A stretch of 49,841 nucleotides of DNA from Paenibacillus tengchongensis (lineage in GTDB: Bacteria; Bacillota; Bacilli; Paenibacillales; Paenibacillaceae), in contig NZ_WACP01000024.1 in NCBI RefSeq assembly GCF_008973665.1, positions 1-49,841 of the forward strand, in the 5' to 3' direction. Each line of letters begins with the position of its first letter. Position 1 is the first letter of the stretch. Both the position numbers and the translations under genes were made by a program. A model generated the notes under the pieces. It made no database searches and was not told the DNA's origin. It saw only the letters and a list, made by a program, of their open reading frames with translations. Positions 1-7,571 of this stretch are shown one piece after another.

Positions 1-46
1 AGGCACGCCGCCAGCGTTCGTCCTGAGCCAGGATCAAACTCTCCAA
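1..46 (-). rRNA. 16S ribosomal RNA, 5' end (partial)
   Basis: Read on the minus strand, these bases are the first 46 nucleotides of a bacterial 16S rRNA, including the universal 27F primer site AGAGTTTGATCCTGGCTCAG followed by the usual GACGAACGCTGGCGGCGTGCC. The mature 5' end is placed at the TTGGAGAG typical of Bacillota. The rest of the gene, and presumably the 23S and 5S genes, lies outside the window to the left. The leader and tandem promoters just to the right support an intact rrn operon. Confidence 0.97.
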
Positions 47-276
47 TAAGGTTTTTTCGAGCGGCTACTTCACCCGAATCGCTTCGAGAAAATAACCATT
101 CGAAAATTTATCGAATAAGCTGATAGCTCATTTTGAAACTGACGAGAATAAATTCTCATTTGTGGAATCACTTTTATTGAAACCAATAAGGTGAATTCCG
201 ATACTCACTCGTTGTTCAGTTTTCAAAGATCAACATCGTTGCGTTCGATCAATTTCTCATCAGCAGCAACTCTTAT

Positions 277-305
277 AATATATCACACTGCTGAGCTCGA
301 TGCAA
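277..305 (-). promoter_or_regulatory. rRNA promoter P2 (16S-proximal)
   Basis: On the minus strand there is a -35 box TTGCAT (300-305), a 17-base spacer and a -10 box TATATT (277-282), a near-consensus sigma-A promoter facing the 16S gene. Together with the second promoter at 375-404 it forms the tandem pair usual for rrn operons. Confidence 0.75.
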
Positions 306-374
306 GCTTTTTTTGAAATGTTTTATTCAAGCATTTCGTATTCAAACTTTCAAGCGCTCCAACAACGCTTACTT

Positions 375-404
375 ATAATACCCCACATCGCACCCAAAAA
401 GCAA
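375..404 (-). promoter_or_regulatory. rRNA promoter P1 (16S-distal)
   Basis: On the minus strand there is a -35 box TTGCTT (399-404), an 18-base spacer and a -10 box TATTAT (375-380). It lies about 100 bases upstream of the second promoter and directly after the terminator of the preceding transglutaminase-like gene, so it starts a separate transcription unit. Confidence 0.65.
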
Positions 405-411
405 CCCCCAA

Positions 412-448
412 ATAAAAAAAGAAAACCCGCTTAATATTTAAGCAGGTT
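412..448 (-). terminator. Rho-independent terminator of the transglutaminase-like gene
   Basis: On the minus strand an 11-base-pair stem (AACCTGCTTAA with TTAAGCGGGTT, one G-T wobble, loop ATA; 424-448) is followed by a T-rich run (412-423). It lies just after the stop codon of the gene ending at 471 and separates it from the rRNA promoters. Confidence 0.9.
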
Positions 449-470
449 ATCCTTCAGAAATGATCTTATA

Positions 471-1274
471 TTAATAGTACTTGGCAGCTGTATATTTACT
501 GGCCACTTTAGCATAGCTGGCCGTCTTACCGCCCTTACCCAGACCTGCGTCTACTGTAGTATCAATGGTTACCCACTTGCCGTCCAGCAGGACTTCATTC
601 CAGGCATGATACGTATTCACGTAGCTGGTATTCCCCATAACAAGCTTCGTCGGAATTCCTTCGCTGCGCAGCATCGTTGCGAACAAAGAAGCGTAATCGT
701 AGCAGATACCTTTCTTGGTTGCGAGCGTCGTGTTGTTGTTCGGAATATAATCGCTGGCCACATTAGCAGCCAAGGTGTAATCATATTTAATATTGGAAAC
801 AATGTAGTTATAGATAGCTTCAACTTTCGCCTTATCTGTAGTCAAGCCTTTGGTCAGCTGATCGGCCTTCGATACAGCCTTATCGGAAGAGCTCCAGCTT
901 ACATTCTGTACCGAGCTCAGGTACACGTCATTAGCGTTGTTCATGCTGAGATTTACGGTCTCGGAAGTAACCAATTTGTATTTATTACCGCCAGTGTTCT
1001 CCAGCACGGAGACCTTATATGCACCATTGCCTTGCTGCAGCGGGAAGCTTTCTGTCTTCTTGGAGGCAAAGAGGTTGTAAGTGTAGCTGCTATCGCCCTT
1101 AGTGATCATTACTTTAATACGCTTGTCCTTCGGAACTTCATAAGAAACCGAAACAATGCCTTGACCTAACTTCGATGTATTGAGCCAATCCGTCGCAGCG
1201 TGAGCTGTACCAGCTTGAAGCGACGAAGTAACGACGATAAACAGTGTAGCGAGCATTAAATAAAATTTCTTCAT
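471..1274 (-). CDS. Secreted transglutaminase-like domain protein
   Basis: This encodes 267 residues. A signal peptide (two lysines, hydrophobic segment about 4-22, cleavage likely after AHA near residue 26) is followed by a beta-rich region of about 100 residues and a transglutaminase-like fold of the Transglut_core type. The catalytic triad can be read as Cys191 (KKGICYDYA), His223 (NTYHAWNE) and Asp238 (WVTIDTT). Bacterial proteins of this family are mostly extracellular cysteine proteases or cross-linking enzymes, and the substrate here is unknown. The start at 1274 is chosen because it has an AAAGGGG ribosome binding site eight bases upstream and opens a proper signal peptide. An upstream in-frame start at 1421 would lie inside the riboswitch leader. 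Two c-di-GMP riboswitches precede the gene, so expression probably follows the c-di-GMP level. Confidence 0.9.
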   Translation of the reverse strand: MKKFYLMLATLFIVVTSSLQAGTAHAATDWLNTSKLGQGIVSVSYEVPKDKRIKVMITKGDSSYTYNLFASKKTESFPLQQGNGAYKVSVLENTGGNKYKLVTSETVNLSMNNANDVYLSSVQNVSWSSSDKAVSKADQLTKGLTTDKAKVEAIYNYIVSNIKYDYTLAANVASDYIPNNNTTLATKKGICYDYASLFATMLRSEGIPTKLVMGNTSYVNTYHAWNEVLLDGKWVTIDTTVDAGLGKGGKTASYAKVASKYTAAKYY

Positions 1275-1286
1275 GGATAAAACCCC

Positions 1287-1372
1287 TTTCGGTAGCTGGC
1301 TGCCATCCATGACGGGAAGGCCCTGTAGCTTTGCGTCCCTACCTTTCGGTAGGTTTGCCGTTATCGTGCAAG
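1287..1372 (-). promoter_or_regulatory. c-di-GMP-I (GEMM) riboswitch, proximal copy
   Basis: The minus-strand RNA carries the conserved core of class I c-di-GMP riboswitches: GGCAAACC, a short hairpin closed by a GAAA tetraloop, GGGACGCAAAGC, then the second arm ending in GGCAGCCAGCTACCG. The aptamer's 3' end runs directly into the AAAGGGG ribosome binding site of the transglutaminase-like gene, so ligand binding could alter translation start as well as transcription. It is almost identical to the second copy at 1437-1526. Confidence 0.92.
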
Positions 1373-1436
1373 CTTTATCTATCTTGCTAGTCTGAGAGAC
1401 GGTCCAACAGTAAAAGAACAAACAAAAAAAGCCTCT

Positions 1437-1526
1437 TCATTCGGTAGCTGGCTGCCATCCATGACGGGGAAGGCCCTGTAGCTTTGCGTCCCTACCTTTC
1501 GATAGGTTTGCCGTTTATCGTGTTTA
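1437..1526 (-). promoter_or_regulatory. c-di-GMP-I (GEMM) riboswitch, distal copy
   Basis: This is a second, nearly identical class I c-di-GMP aptamer with the same GGCAAACC, GAAA tetraloop and GGGACGCAAAGC core. On the minus strand it is followed by GAAGAGGC and a run of seven T (about 1422-1436). GCCTT inside the aptamer could pair with AGAGGC before this T run, forming a weak terminator that excludes the folded aptamer. That pairing is my inference. The copy lies about 10 bases after the likely transcription start. Confidence 0.92.
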
Positions 1527-1540
1527 GCTTTGATAGATAT

Positions 1541-1568
1541 ATAGTATCATAGATAGGCATAGTTTCAA
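1541..1568 (-). promoter_or_regulatory. Probable sigma-A promoter of the riboswitch-controlled gene
   Basis: On the minus strand there is TTGAAA (1563-1568), a 16-base spacer and TACTAT (1541-1546). The predicted start falls just ahead of the distal c-di-GMP aptamer. The -35 box overlaps the edge of the perfect hairpin at 1567-1594. Confidence 0.55.
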
Positions 1569-1598
1569 GGCCTAAATCGTCGGATTTAGGCCTTTTTT
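1567..1598 (+). terminator. Perfect 12-bp hairpin with T run on the plus strand
   Basis: The arms AAGGCCTAAATC (1567-1578) and GATTTAGGCCTT (1583-1594) are fully complementary with a GTCG loop, and six T follow on the plus strand (1593-1598). The T run therefore faces plus-strand transcription, although the genes on both sides are on the minus strand. On the minus strand only TTGAAAC follows, so it would be a poor terminator for the sortase operon. It may block antisense transcription or act as an insulating dyad. Confidence 0.7.
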
Positions 1599-1656
1599 CT
1601 TGCATTTTATTAAAAATTTTAAATATGCTCACAGTTATTTGTCGATTATCAACAGT

Positions 1657-2319
1657 TTAGCGGGTCAGCTTAGCATGAATAATCAGGCGGTGCGTCGGAT
1701 TGACCAGCGGATCACACGTAATCAGGGTAAGAATCCGGTCCTTATCATTGCCGTTCAGCACGGATACATCCGTCGGTTCCACAATAGAAATATCATATAC
1801 CTCGTAATCAAACTGGCCTTCCGCAGTCTTCACGCTGACCGTATCTCCCGCCTTAACCTCGTCCAGCCTGTTAAAAAGCCGGCCCGCCGTTCGGGAACGG
1901 TGTGCAGCAATGGCTGCATTCCCGATTTCACCGATTGGCGCCGTTTCCTTCATATGGGCTGCCGCATGCTTCATGTTGGCTTTGGTCGCCCCTTCGAGAA
2001 TCGGCAGCTTCACATCAATCGTCTCTATGGAAATGATACCAATGACACTTCCCCCAAGCTCTACCTCGCGGTTATCCGCGCTTCCGGAAGCCGGCGAGGA
2101 TTCCTCTGCCGCCGCTTCCTCGGCCAGCAGCTCCGTTACCTCGGCATAGGGCTTGGCCAGTTCAGACTCCGTGTTAGAGCCTGGAGCAACGGCACTGTAT
2201 GATGCTTCGGCTTCCGCCAGCAGCTTCTCCTGCTGCCGGTCATTATACCACTCGCTTGCTTTGGGATAGAGCATGACAAGCACACCGGCCAATATAATCA
2301 AATAAGCGAACTTGCGCAT
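1657..2319 (-). CDS. Class D sortase
   Basis: This encodes 220 residues. There is an N-terminal membrane anchor (about 5-18), an acidic Ala/Glu-rich linker to about residue 85, and a sortase beta-barrel. The catalytic residues are visible: His140 (AAHRS), Cys202 (TLITCDP) and Arg211 (THRLIIHAK). Sortases cut a C-terminal sorting signal of secreted proteins and join the protein to peptidoglycan. The overall length, the N-terminal anchor and the TLITC motif fit class D, but no substrate with a sorting motif was found in the window. The start has GGAGG eight bases upstream. It is the last gene of the glycosyltransferase operon, 15 bases after the GtrA-like gene, which suggests that anchoring and glycosylation act on related surface proteins (inference). 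Confidence 0.9.
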   Translation of the reverse strand: MRKFAYLIILAGVLVMLYPKASEWYNDRQQEKLLAEAEASYSAVAPGSNTESELAKPYAEVTELLAEEAAAEESSPASGSADNREVELGGSVIGIISIETIDVKLPILEGATKANMKHAAAHMKETAPIGEIGNAAIAAHRSRTAGRLFNRLDEVKAGDTVSVKTAEGQFDYEVYDISIVEPTDVSVLNGNDKDRILTLITCDPLVNPTHRLIIHAKLTR

Positions 2320-2334
2320 AGCCTCTGCCTCCGT

Positions 2335-2748
2335 TCAGAACACCCATTTGCGGCTGCCGATGAAATTAATGACAACCGTAATTCCTGTAACCAGTACCTT
2401 GGCCACCAGCACCTGCAGGCCAAGCATACCGGTAAACAGATCAATCAAGATCACCGAAATCCCCAATACAGCCAAATTCAAAATAATGAATTTAAGCAGT
2501 TGTATCCGGTCAAAGCCATCACGGGCATCCCGGGCAGGGTCTTTAAACGTCACTTTTTTATTCCAGAAAAAGCTATTGGCCGTACCGGCACTGTAGGAAA
2601 GAATCTGCGCGGGCGTATTCATCATTCCAAGTGCATGCAGCAGGGTAAACACAGCAAAATCAATCAGCGTATTGAGCAGCCCTACCGCATTGAATTTCAG
2701 AAACTGCACAAATCCGGACCGCCGCCCGTTGCCGTTATCCGGCATCAT
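2335..2748 (-). CDS. GtrA family membrane protein
   Basis: This encodes 137 residues with four predicted membrane segments and the GtrA family pattern (FLKFNAVGLLNTLIDFAVF near the start, NSFFWNKKVTF in the middle, SRKWVF at the end). GtrA proteins are thought to flip or help use polyprenyl-phosphate-linked sugars made by a GtrB-type glycosyltransferase. Here the start codon overlaps the stop of exactly such a glycosyltransferase by four bases, so the two are translationally coupled and probably act as a pair. The sugar cannot be read from sequence. Confidence 0.9.
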   Translation of the reverse strand: MMPDNGNGRRSGFVQFLKFNAVGLLNTLIDFAVFTLLHALGMMNTPAQILSYSAGTANSFFWNKKVTFKDPARDARDGFDRIQLLKFIILNLAVLGISVILIDLFTGMLGLQVLVAKVLVTGITVVINFIGSRKWVF

Positions 2749-3722
2749 TCCGTACCCCTTGCTTGCTCTTGCCCATCACTATGATCTCCATTCCGGTATC
2801 CCTTCACTTCACGTACGATATACAAAGGTCGGTCCTTCGACTCATCATAGATCCGCCCGATATACTCGCCGATGACCCCGAGCAGCATCAGGGTGATGCC
2901 GTTAAAGAGAAGATTGATGCCCACAATCGAGGTCCAGCCGGGATAATTCCAGGAAGTGAAGAACTTTTGGAATACAACCAGGAACAGGTACAGAAAGCTG
3001 AAGAAGCTCAGAAAGAACCCTACGTAGGTAGCAATCTTCAGCGGCTTATGCGAAAAAGAGGTGATGCCGTCCAGGGCAAACCGGATCATTTTTTTCAAAG
3101 GATACTTGGTTTCGCCGGCGAAGCGCTCCTCACGCACATATTCCACGCTTGTCTGGCGGAAGCCGACCCAGCTCACCAGGCCCCGGACATAGCGGTTCTT
3201 CTCCTTAAGCCCGCGCAGCACATCGCATACCTTGCGGTCGATCAGCCGGAAATCTCCGGTATCGGTCGGTATATCGACACTGGTCATACTGCGGAGGATG
3301 CGGTAAAAGAGCTTGGCGGTCGTTTTCTTGAACAATGTCTCTCCGTGCCGCTTCAGACGTTTGGCATAGACTACTTCATACCCCTGCTTCCATTTGGCGA
3401 TCATCTGGAGAATCACCTCCGGCGGATCCTGCAGGTCGGCATCGATGACAACCACCGCGTCGCCTTCGGCATAATCCATTCCGGCGCTAATCGCCACCTG
3501 ATGCCCGAAATTACGGGAGAAATCCACCAGTTTGACATGCGCGTCGGCTTCGCAGATCTCCCGTATAATCTCCGCCGTCCGGTCGCGGCTTCCGTCGTTG
3601 ACGAACACCAGCTCATACGTGTCGCCACATTCATCCATCACGCTCCGGAGCCGCTGATACGTATGCCGGATGACTTCCTCCTCATTGAACATAGGGACCA
3701 CTACACTGTATCTGGCTTTCAC
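2745..3722 (-). CDS. Family 2 glycosyltransferase, GtrB/DPM1-like polyprenyl-phosphate sugar synthase
   Basis: This encodes 325 residues. An N-terminal GT-A domain begins YSVVVPMFNEEEVI and carries the metal-binding DAD at 94-96 within IDADLQDPPE. Two membrane segments follow near 233-255 and 268-290, and the tail is hydrophilic. This is the architecture of enzymes that move a sugar from a nucleotide donor to undecaprenyl phosphate on the cytoplasmic face. The start is GTG at 3722 with AGGAGG eight bases upstream. The gene follows the large GT-C gene by 30 bases and overlaps the GtrA-like gene. Its product is probably the lipid-linked sugar used by the GT-C enzymes encoded upstream. Whether the sugar is mannose, glucose or another is not visible. 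Confidence 0.9.
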   Translation of the reverse strand: MKARYSVVVPMFNEEEVIRHTYQRLRSVMDECGDTYELVFVNDGSRDRTAEIIREICEADAHVKLVDFSRNFGHQVAISAGMDYAEGDAVVVIDADLQDPPEVILQMIAKWKQGYEVVYAKRLKRHGETLFKKTTAKLFYRILRSMTSVDIPTDTGDFRLIDRKVCDVLRGLKEKNRYVRGLVSWVGFRQTSVEYVREERFAGETKYPLKKMIRFALDGITSFSHKPLKIATYVGFFLSFFSFLYLFLVVFQKFFTSWNYPGWTSIVGINLLFNGITLMLLGVIGEYIGRIYDESKDRPLYIVREVKGYRNGDHSDGQEQARGTE

Positions 3723-3752
3723 CCTTGGTTCCTCCTAATTTCAGCAGTTCCC

Positions 3753-6700
3753 TTAGAATACCCAGGATGGGAACCAGCGTAAGATATCTGTAACATAGCT
3801 CCGGTTAACCTCCATGCCCGAGAGCACAGGGTAGAACATAATAAACAGAATGGCAGCCGCAGCCACATAAGCGTAGCGGACATATCGCGCCTCGGCGAAT
3901 CTGTCCTCCAGCAGCTTCATGATATATACAATAGCAAGAATCATAAACGGCACCATGGCAAAATAATGGTAAAGGAATGTCTCACGCGGCACCAGCATCC
4001 ATGGCACATACTGCGAGAAGAAGCCGATCCACAGCATGTACAGGCTCTTCTCCTTGCGCTTGACCGTAAACCATACCGCTGCCAGCATCGCAAAGATTCC
4101 CGTCCACCAGATCAGCGGATTGCCGATGGTGACAATGCTGCTGACCCGTCCGTCCGGCAGACCTTCGCCACCGCTGTAGAACCAGACCGGGCGTTTCATA
4201 AACGGCCACTCCCACCACTGGGAAGAGAACGGATGAGTCGCCACAAGCTGGCTGTGGTAGTTGTACATATTTTTCTGGGCGTCAATCAGTCCCTTAAAGG
4301 TATAGCCTTCAGCTGTAACCGACAGTACCGGAATGAAGGACAAGGCATAGATAACCGCCGGGATGATGACAAAAAAACCTACGCAGCTGGCCAAAGTAAT
4401 GATGGTTTTTCTCCAGAATGTGCGGTCCGTCTTTCGCAGCTGGACTTTGAGCTCGTTGTCCTCCTGCTTGGCTTCAGCCAGCACACGCCCGGCTGCCTTA
4501 TATTCTCTGTAGCGCTCAAACAATGACAGGAACAGCATAATTGCTAGCCCGGCGCCGCCATACAGCACGATCCACTTGGAGGCAACGCCGATACCGAAGA
4601 ACAGCCCCGACCAGAAGAGCGGCAGCAGCGTCCGGCGCAGCGGCTCACGGTAGAAATTCATAGTGCAGTAACGCTGCATGAAATAGAACATTAACATAAT
4701 GAAGAATACGCCGTATACATCAATGGTTGCAATCCGCGTCTGGGTAAAGTGCATGAAATCCAGGGCGAACAGCCCCGCTGCAAGAGCAGCATACAGCGTC
4801 TTATGGAACAGCCGCTTGCTCATAAGGTAGATCAGCGGCAGCATGGCAACGCCGAACAGCGTACCGATAATGCGCCAGCCGAACGGATTGACTCCGAACA
4901 GCTCCATACCGACCGAGATCAGCAGCTTCCCGAGCGGCGGATGGGTATTCTCATAAGGAACGATGCCATGCGTGTATTCATAAGCGGTCCGGGCATGGTA
5001 TATCTCATCGAAATAAGTGCTGTTCATGAAGGCGGAATATTCCGGGATGAGCGCCTGCTCGTCGAACAGATGGGCGGGCTCACCTTCTGTAGGCGTTCCG
5101 GCTACTGGCGTTACAGCAGCTACAGGAAGCGGCGTCCGTGCTCCGCCCTGCTCATAAAACGCCATCTCGTGCAGAATGAACCCCGGCGATTCCACCGTCA
5201 CTTTGACGTATCTTGCCGGTACGTTTAGCTGCTGGCTTTTCCAGATAAGAACGTTGCCGACTTCTTCGTTCACATCAAGCGGGCTGTTCCAGGCATCCGG
5301 GGTCTGGCCGAATTCCAGCTTGAACTTGCCGGTGCCGACGCCTCCGAATATATTTACCCGCTCCAGCTGTCTGTTCTGCCCCAGATCGACAACAAAGCTG
5401 TCGCCGGCTGCGGCAGGACGCCACAGCGTCTCCGGTGATTTCGCCGTCCCGAGATTCGTTAAGGCCAGCGCCGTGTATATGGCGGTAATCGCCAGCATGA
5501 GAATCCAGTCCTTACGGGTCAGCAGCCGGCTCTTGGTTGTACCGGCGCCGGCATCCGGCTGGCGCAGCTCTTCGGCCAGCCGCACATCGGCGGCATACCG
5601 CTCCTCTGGCGTAAGCGGCTGCGGAAGCTGCTTTACATCGCCGCGGATATATACCGCCAGGCCGATATACAGCATGTAGCCCAGCAGCGCCAGGTTGGCA
5701 ATGGAAGTGACCAGCACAATGCCGTCGGAAGGCGGATTGCTGCCGGTGTTCAGGAAGGCCAGTGTATAGCCAACATTGATATACTGGGTGATGCTGAAGC
5801 CAAGGAACAGGGTCAGGAACCGGCGGTCCTTGCTCTCGATAAAAGCAAACAGCGCCAGAGCCAGTGCCGGGTACATGTAGCGCTCATGCATTTTGGTGCC
5901 GAGCACAAACATGATCACAATCAGGATCATTCCGATAAAATAGGATTTGGACAGGTCCTTTCCGTCCTTCTTGAACGAAAAATGCGCGGCTGTCGCAACG
6001 GCAAACAGTATTACAATAAATCCCCACGTCCGGTAAGGTATGCCGAGGAACATCATGTCCAGCGAGGACCATAGCGGATCCGTCAGGGCATAGAGATTAA
6101 AGGCATTCACTGTAGAATACGGATAGGAAGACAGCGTACTGCGGTAAAGATCGATGAGTCCGCCAAGCCCGCCGTTGTTCCAGAAAAACGGTGTAGCCAG
6201 CACAATAAAGATTCCCAGCCCATACAAAGCGCCTACGGCGAGCTGCTTCCAGGCCCGCGCATGGTAAAAGGCAAACAGCAGCACAGGCGTAAAGATAAAC
6301 GCCTGCGGCTTGATAATGGCCGCCAGGGCAAAGAAGACCGCCGCCCGGACGAAGGCTTTGTCTACGACTCCGGCAATGCTCAGCAGGAGGAACACGACAA
6401 AGAACGAATCGGCCTGCCCCCAGGCTGCGGAGTCCATCAGCACAGCGGGGTTAAACAGGAACAGCAGCGAAAGGCCAAGCGCCAGGCCGGAGCCGAGCTT
6501 CTTGCGGCCGAGCCGGTAGATAAGGTATCCCAGCACCAGATCGGACACGATGGCCGGCAGCTTGAAGAGCAGCGTCTCTCCGCCGGAACCGTGGGCGAAG
6601 CCGAACATATTCTTGATCAGGGTTAGTAAGTACAGTATGTACAAGTACCCCGGCGGGTAATCGGCGAAATACCCCTCCTCGTAAAACTTGCCCGGACCGA

Positions 6701-7571
6701 GATCCGCCATGCGCTGTCCCCAGGCAATAAAGGTATTCATGTCGTTCTGGAAGCCCTGAGCAGTTAGACCGATCCAGATCCGCAGAATAAAAGCCGCCCC
6801 GAAAATAACGTACAGCCAGCGGGTATAAACGGCTTCTTCCTGCTTCAGCAGCCGGTTGCTGCGGAAAGCCTGGTTGTACATCAGCGCAAAGAACGCGCTG
6901 AAGAGCGCCGAGAAGGCCAGCAGCTTGGCCGGGGACACTTTATGCGGAGCGGCTGCGGAATCACCGCTGCCGCCGGCGGCTGTTGCTTCCAGGGATATGG
7001 CGCTCACGCCTTCAGGGAGCGCATCCGCCCGTTCCACGGACAAGTCGTCGAAATAGGCTTTTCCTTGGATCAGATTGGAATAGCCGCCGAGCGCTGCACC
7101 GATGCCGACCTCCTTCTGTTCCTGGCCGGTCTGGCCGTAGAACTCCAGGTACTGCCAGTCTCCGCCCGTGTCAGCCACGGCGGGATAGCCTCCGCCAATG
7201 CCTACGGGAAAGATATTTGCGCCAAGCCCGCCGCCGGCGGTGCTGGCGACTTTAATGTAGCCGGAGATTTTGTAGTAACTGCCCGGCTCGACAGCAAGGG
7301 TCTGAACCCACTTCAAATGGTTCGGTTCCAGATTCTCAATCACCGCCGCCTTGCTTCCGGAATGAACCTCCTCGGACTGGACGGACAATAGGCCAGAGCC
7401 CTCACCGGGAATCCATTCATCCTTCGTCCAGCCCAGCGGCACGCCGCTTTCCCCTTCCTCGAATCCGGGATTCTGCAGCAAATTGCCGTCGGCAAATACG
7501 CTTGCCGCAGGAAGTATGAACAATAACAGCATAATGGCGAAGACAGTGAACCTGTGTGTTTTTTTGATCAT
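3753..7571 (-). CDS. Very large dual GT-C (PMT/GT39-type) glycosyltransferase with carbohydrate-binding domains
   Basis: This encodes 1272 residues, about twice the usual family length. In order: signal-like hydrophobic segment (1-27), a jelly-roll carbohydrate-binding-like domain (about 28-182, beginning NLLQNPGFEEGE), a first GT-C membrane module (about 213-650, with NDMNTFIAWG and YFADYPPGYLYILYLL), a discoidin-like domain (about 700-810), then a second module typical of protein O-mannosyltransferases (from about 830, with YFDEIYHARTAYEYTHG and NTHPPLGKLL, ending in the four-helix PMT region). Such enzymes transfer sugar from polyprenyl phosphate to acceptors outside the membrane. The start overlaps the upstream gene's stop (ATGA). 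The acceptor is unknown, and protein O-glycosylation is the family-based guess. Confidence 0.88.
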   Translation of the reverse strand: MIKKTHRFTVFAIMLLLFILPAASVFADGNLLQNPGFEEGESGVPLGWTKDEWIPGEGSGLLSVQSEEVHSGSKAAVIENLEPNHLKWVQTLAVEPGSYYKISGYIKVASTAGGGLGANIFPVGIGGGYPAVADTGGDWQYLEFYGQTGQEQKEVGIGAALGGYSNLIQGKAYFDDLSVERADALPEGVSAISLEATAAGGSGDSAAAPHKVSPAKLLAFSALFSAFFALMYNQAFRSNRLLKQEEAVYTRWLYVIFGAAFILRIWIGLTAQGFQNDMNTFIAWGQRMADLGPGKFYEEGYFADYPPGYLYILYLLTLIKNMFGFAHGSGGETLLFKLPAIVSDLVLGYLIYRLGRKKLGSGLALGLSLLFLFNPAVLMDSAAWGQADSFFVVFLLLSIAGVVDKAFVRAAVFFALAAIIKPQAFIFTPVLLFAFYHARAWKQLAVGALYGLGIFIVLATPFFWNNGGLGGLIDLYRSTLSSYPYSTVNAFNLYALTDPLWSSLDMMFLGIPYRTWGFIVILFAVATAAHFSFKKDGKDLSKSYFIGMILIVIMFVLGTKMHERYMYPALALALFAFIESKDRRFLTLFLGFSITQYINVGYTLAFLNTGSNPPSDGIVLVTSIANLALLGYMLYIGLAVYIRGDVKQLPQPLTPEERYAADVRLAEELRQPDAGAGTTKSRLLTRKDWILMLAITAIYTALALTNLGTAKSPETLWRPAAAGDSFVVDLGQNRQLERVNIFGGVGTGKFKLEFGQTPDAWNSPLDVNEEVGNVLIWKSQQLNVPARYVKVTVESPGFILHEMAFYEQGGARTPLPVAAVTPVAGTPTEGEPAHLFDEQALIPEYSAFMNSTYFDEIYHARTAYEYTHGIVPYENTHPPLGKLLISVGMELFGVNPFGWRIIGTLFGVAMLPLIYLMSKRLFHKTLYAALAAGLFALDFMHFTQTRIATIDVYGVFFIMLMFYFMQRYCTMNFYREPLRRTLLPLFWSGLFFGIGVASKWIVLYGGAGLAIMLFLSLFERYREYKAAGRVLAEAKQEDNELKVQLRKTDRTFWRKTIITLASCVGFFVIIPAVIYALSFIPVLSVTAEGYTFKGLIDAQKNMYNYHSQLVATHPFSSQWWEWPFMKRPVWFYSGGEGLPDGRVSSIVTIGNPLIWWTGIFAMLAAVWFTVKRKEKSLYMLWIGFFSQYVPWMLVPRETFLYHYFAMVPFMILAIVYIMKLLEDRFAEARYVRYAYVAAAAILFIMFYPVLSGMEVNRSYVTDILRWFPSWVF

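Larger units (their letters stand above)
47..410 (-). promoter_or_regulatory. rrn leader region with boxA-like element
   Basis: This is the gene-free stretch between the 16S rRNA and the neighbouring coding gene. It holds the transcribed rRNA leader. At about 214-231 the minus strand reads GATCTTTGAAAACTGAACA, which resembles the boxA-like sequence of Bacillus-group rRNA leaders that takes part in Nus-dependent antitermination. The remaining leader is AT-rich and presumably contains the 5' half of the 16S processing stem. I see no protein-coding signal here. Confidence 0.75.

Noticed and set aside
471..1421. Longer form of the transglutaminase-like protein starting at 1421
   Set aside because: The extra 49 codons are translated from the riboswitch leader, and the start at 1274 has both a ribosome binding site and a proper signal peptide.
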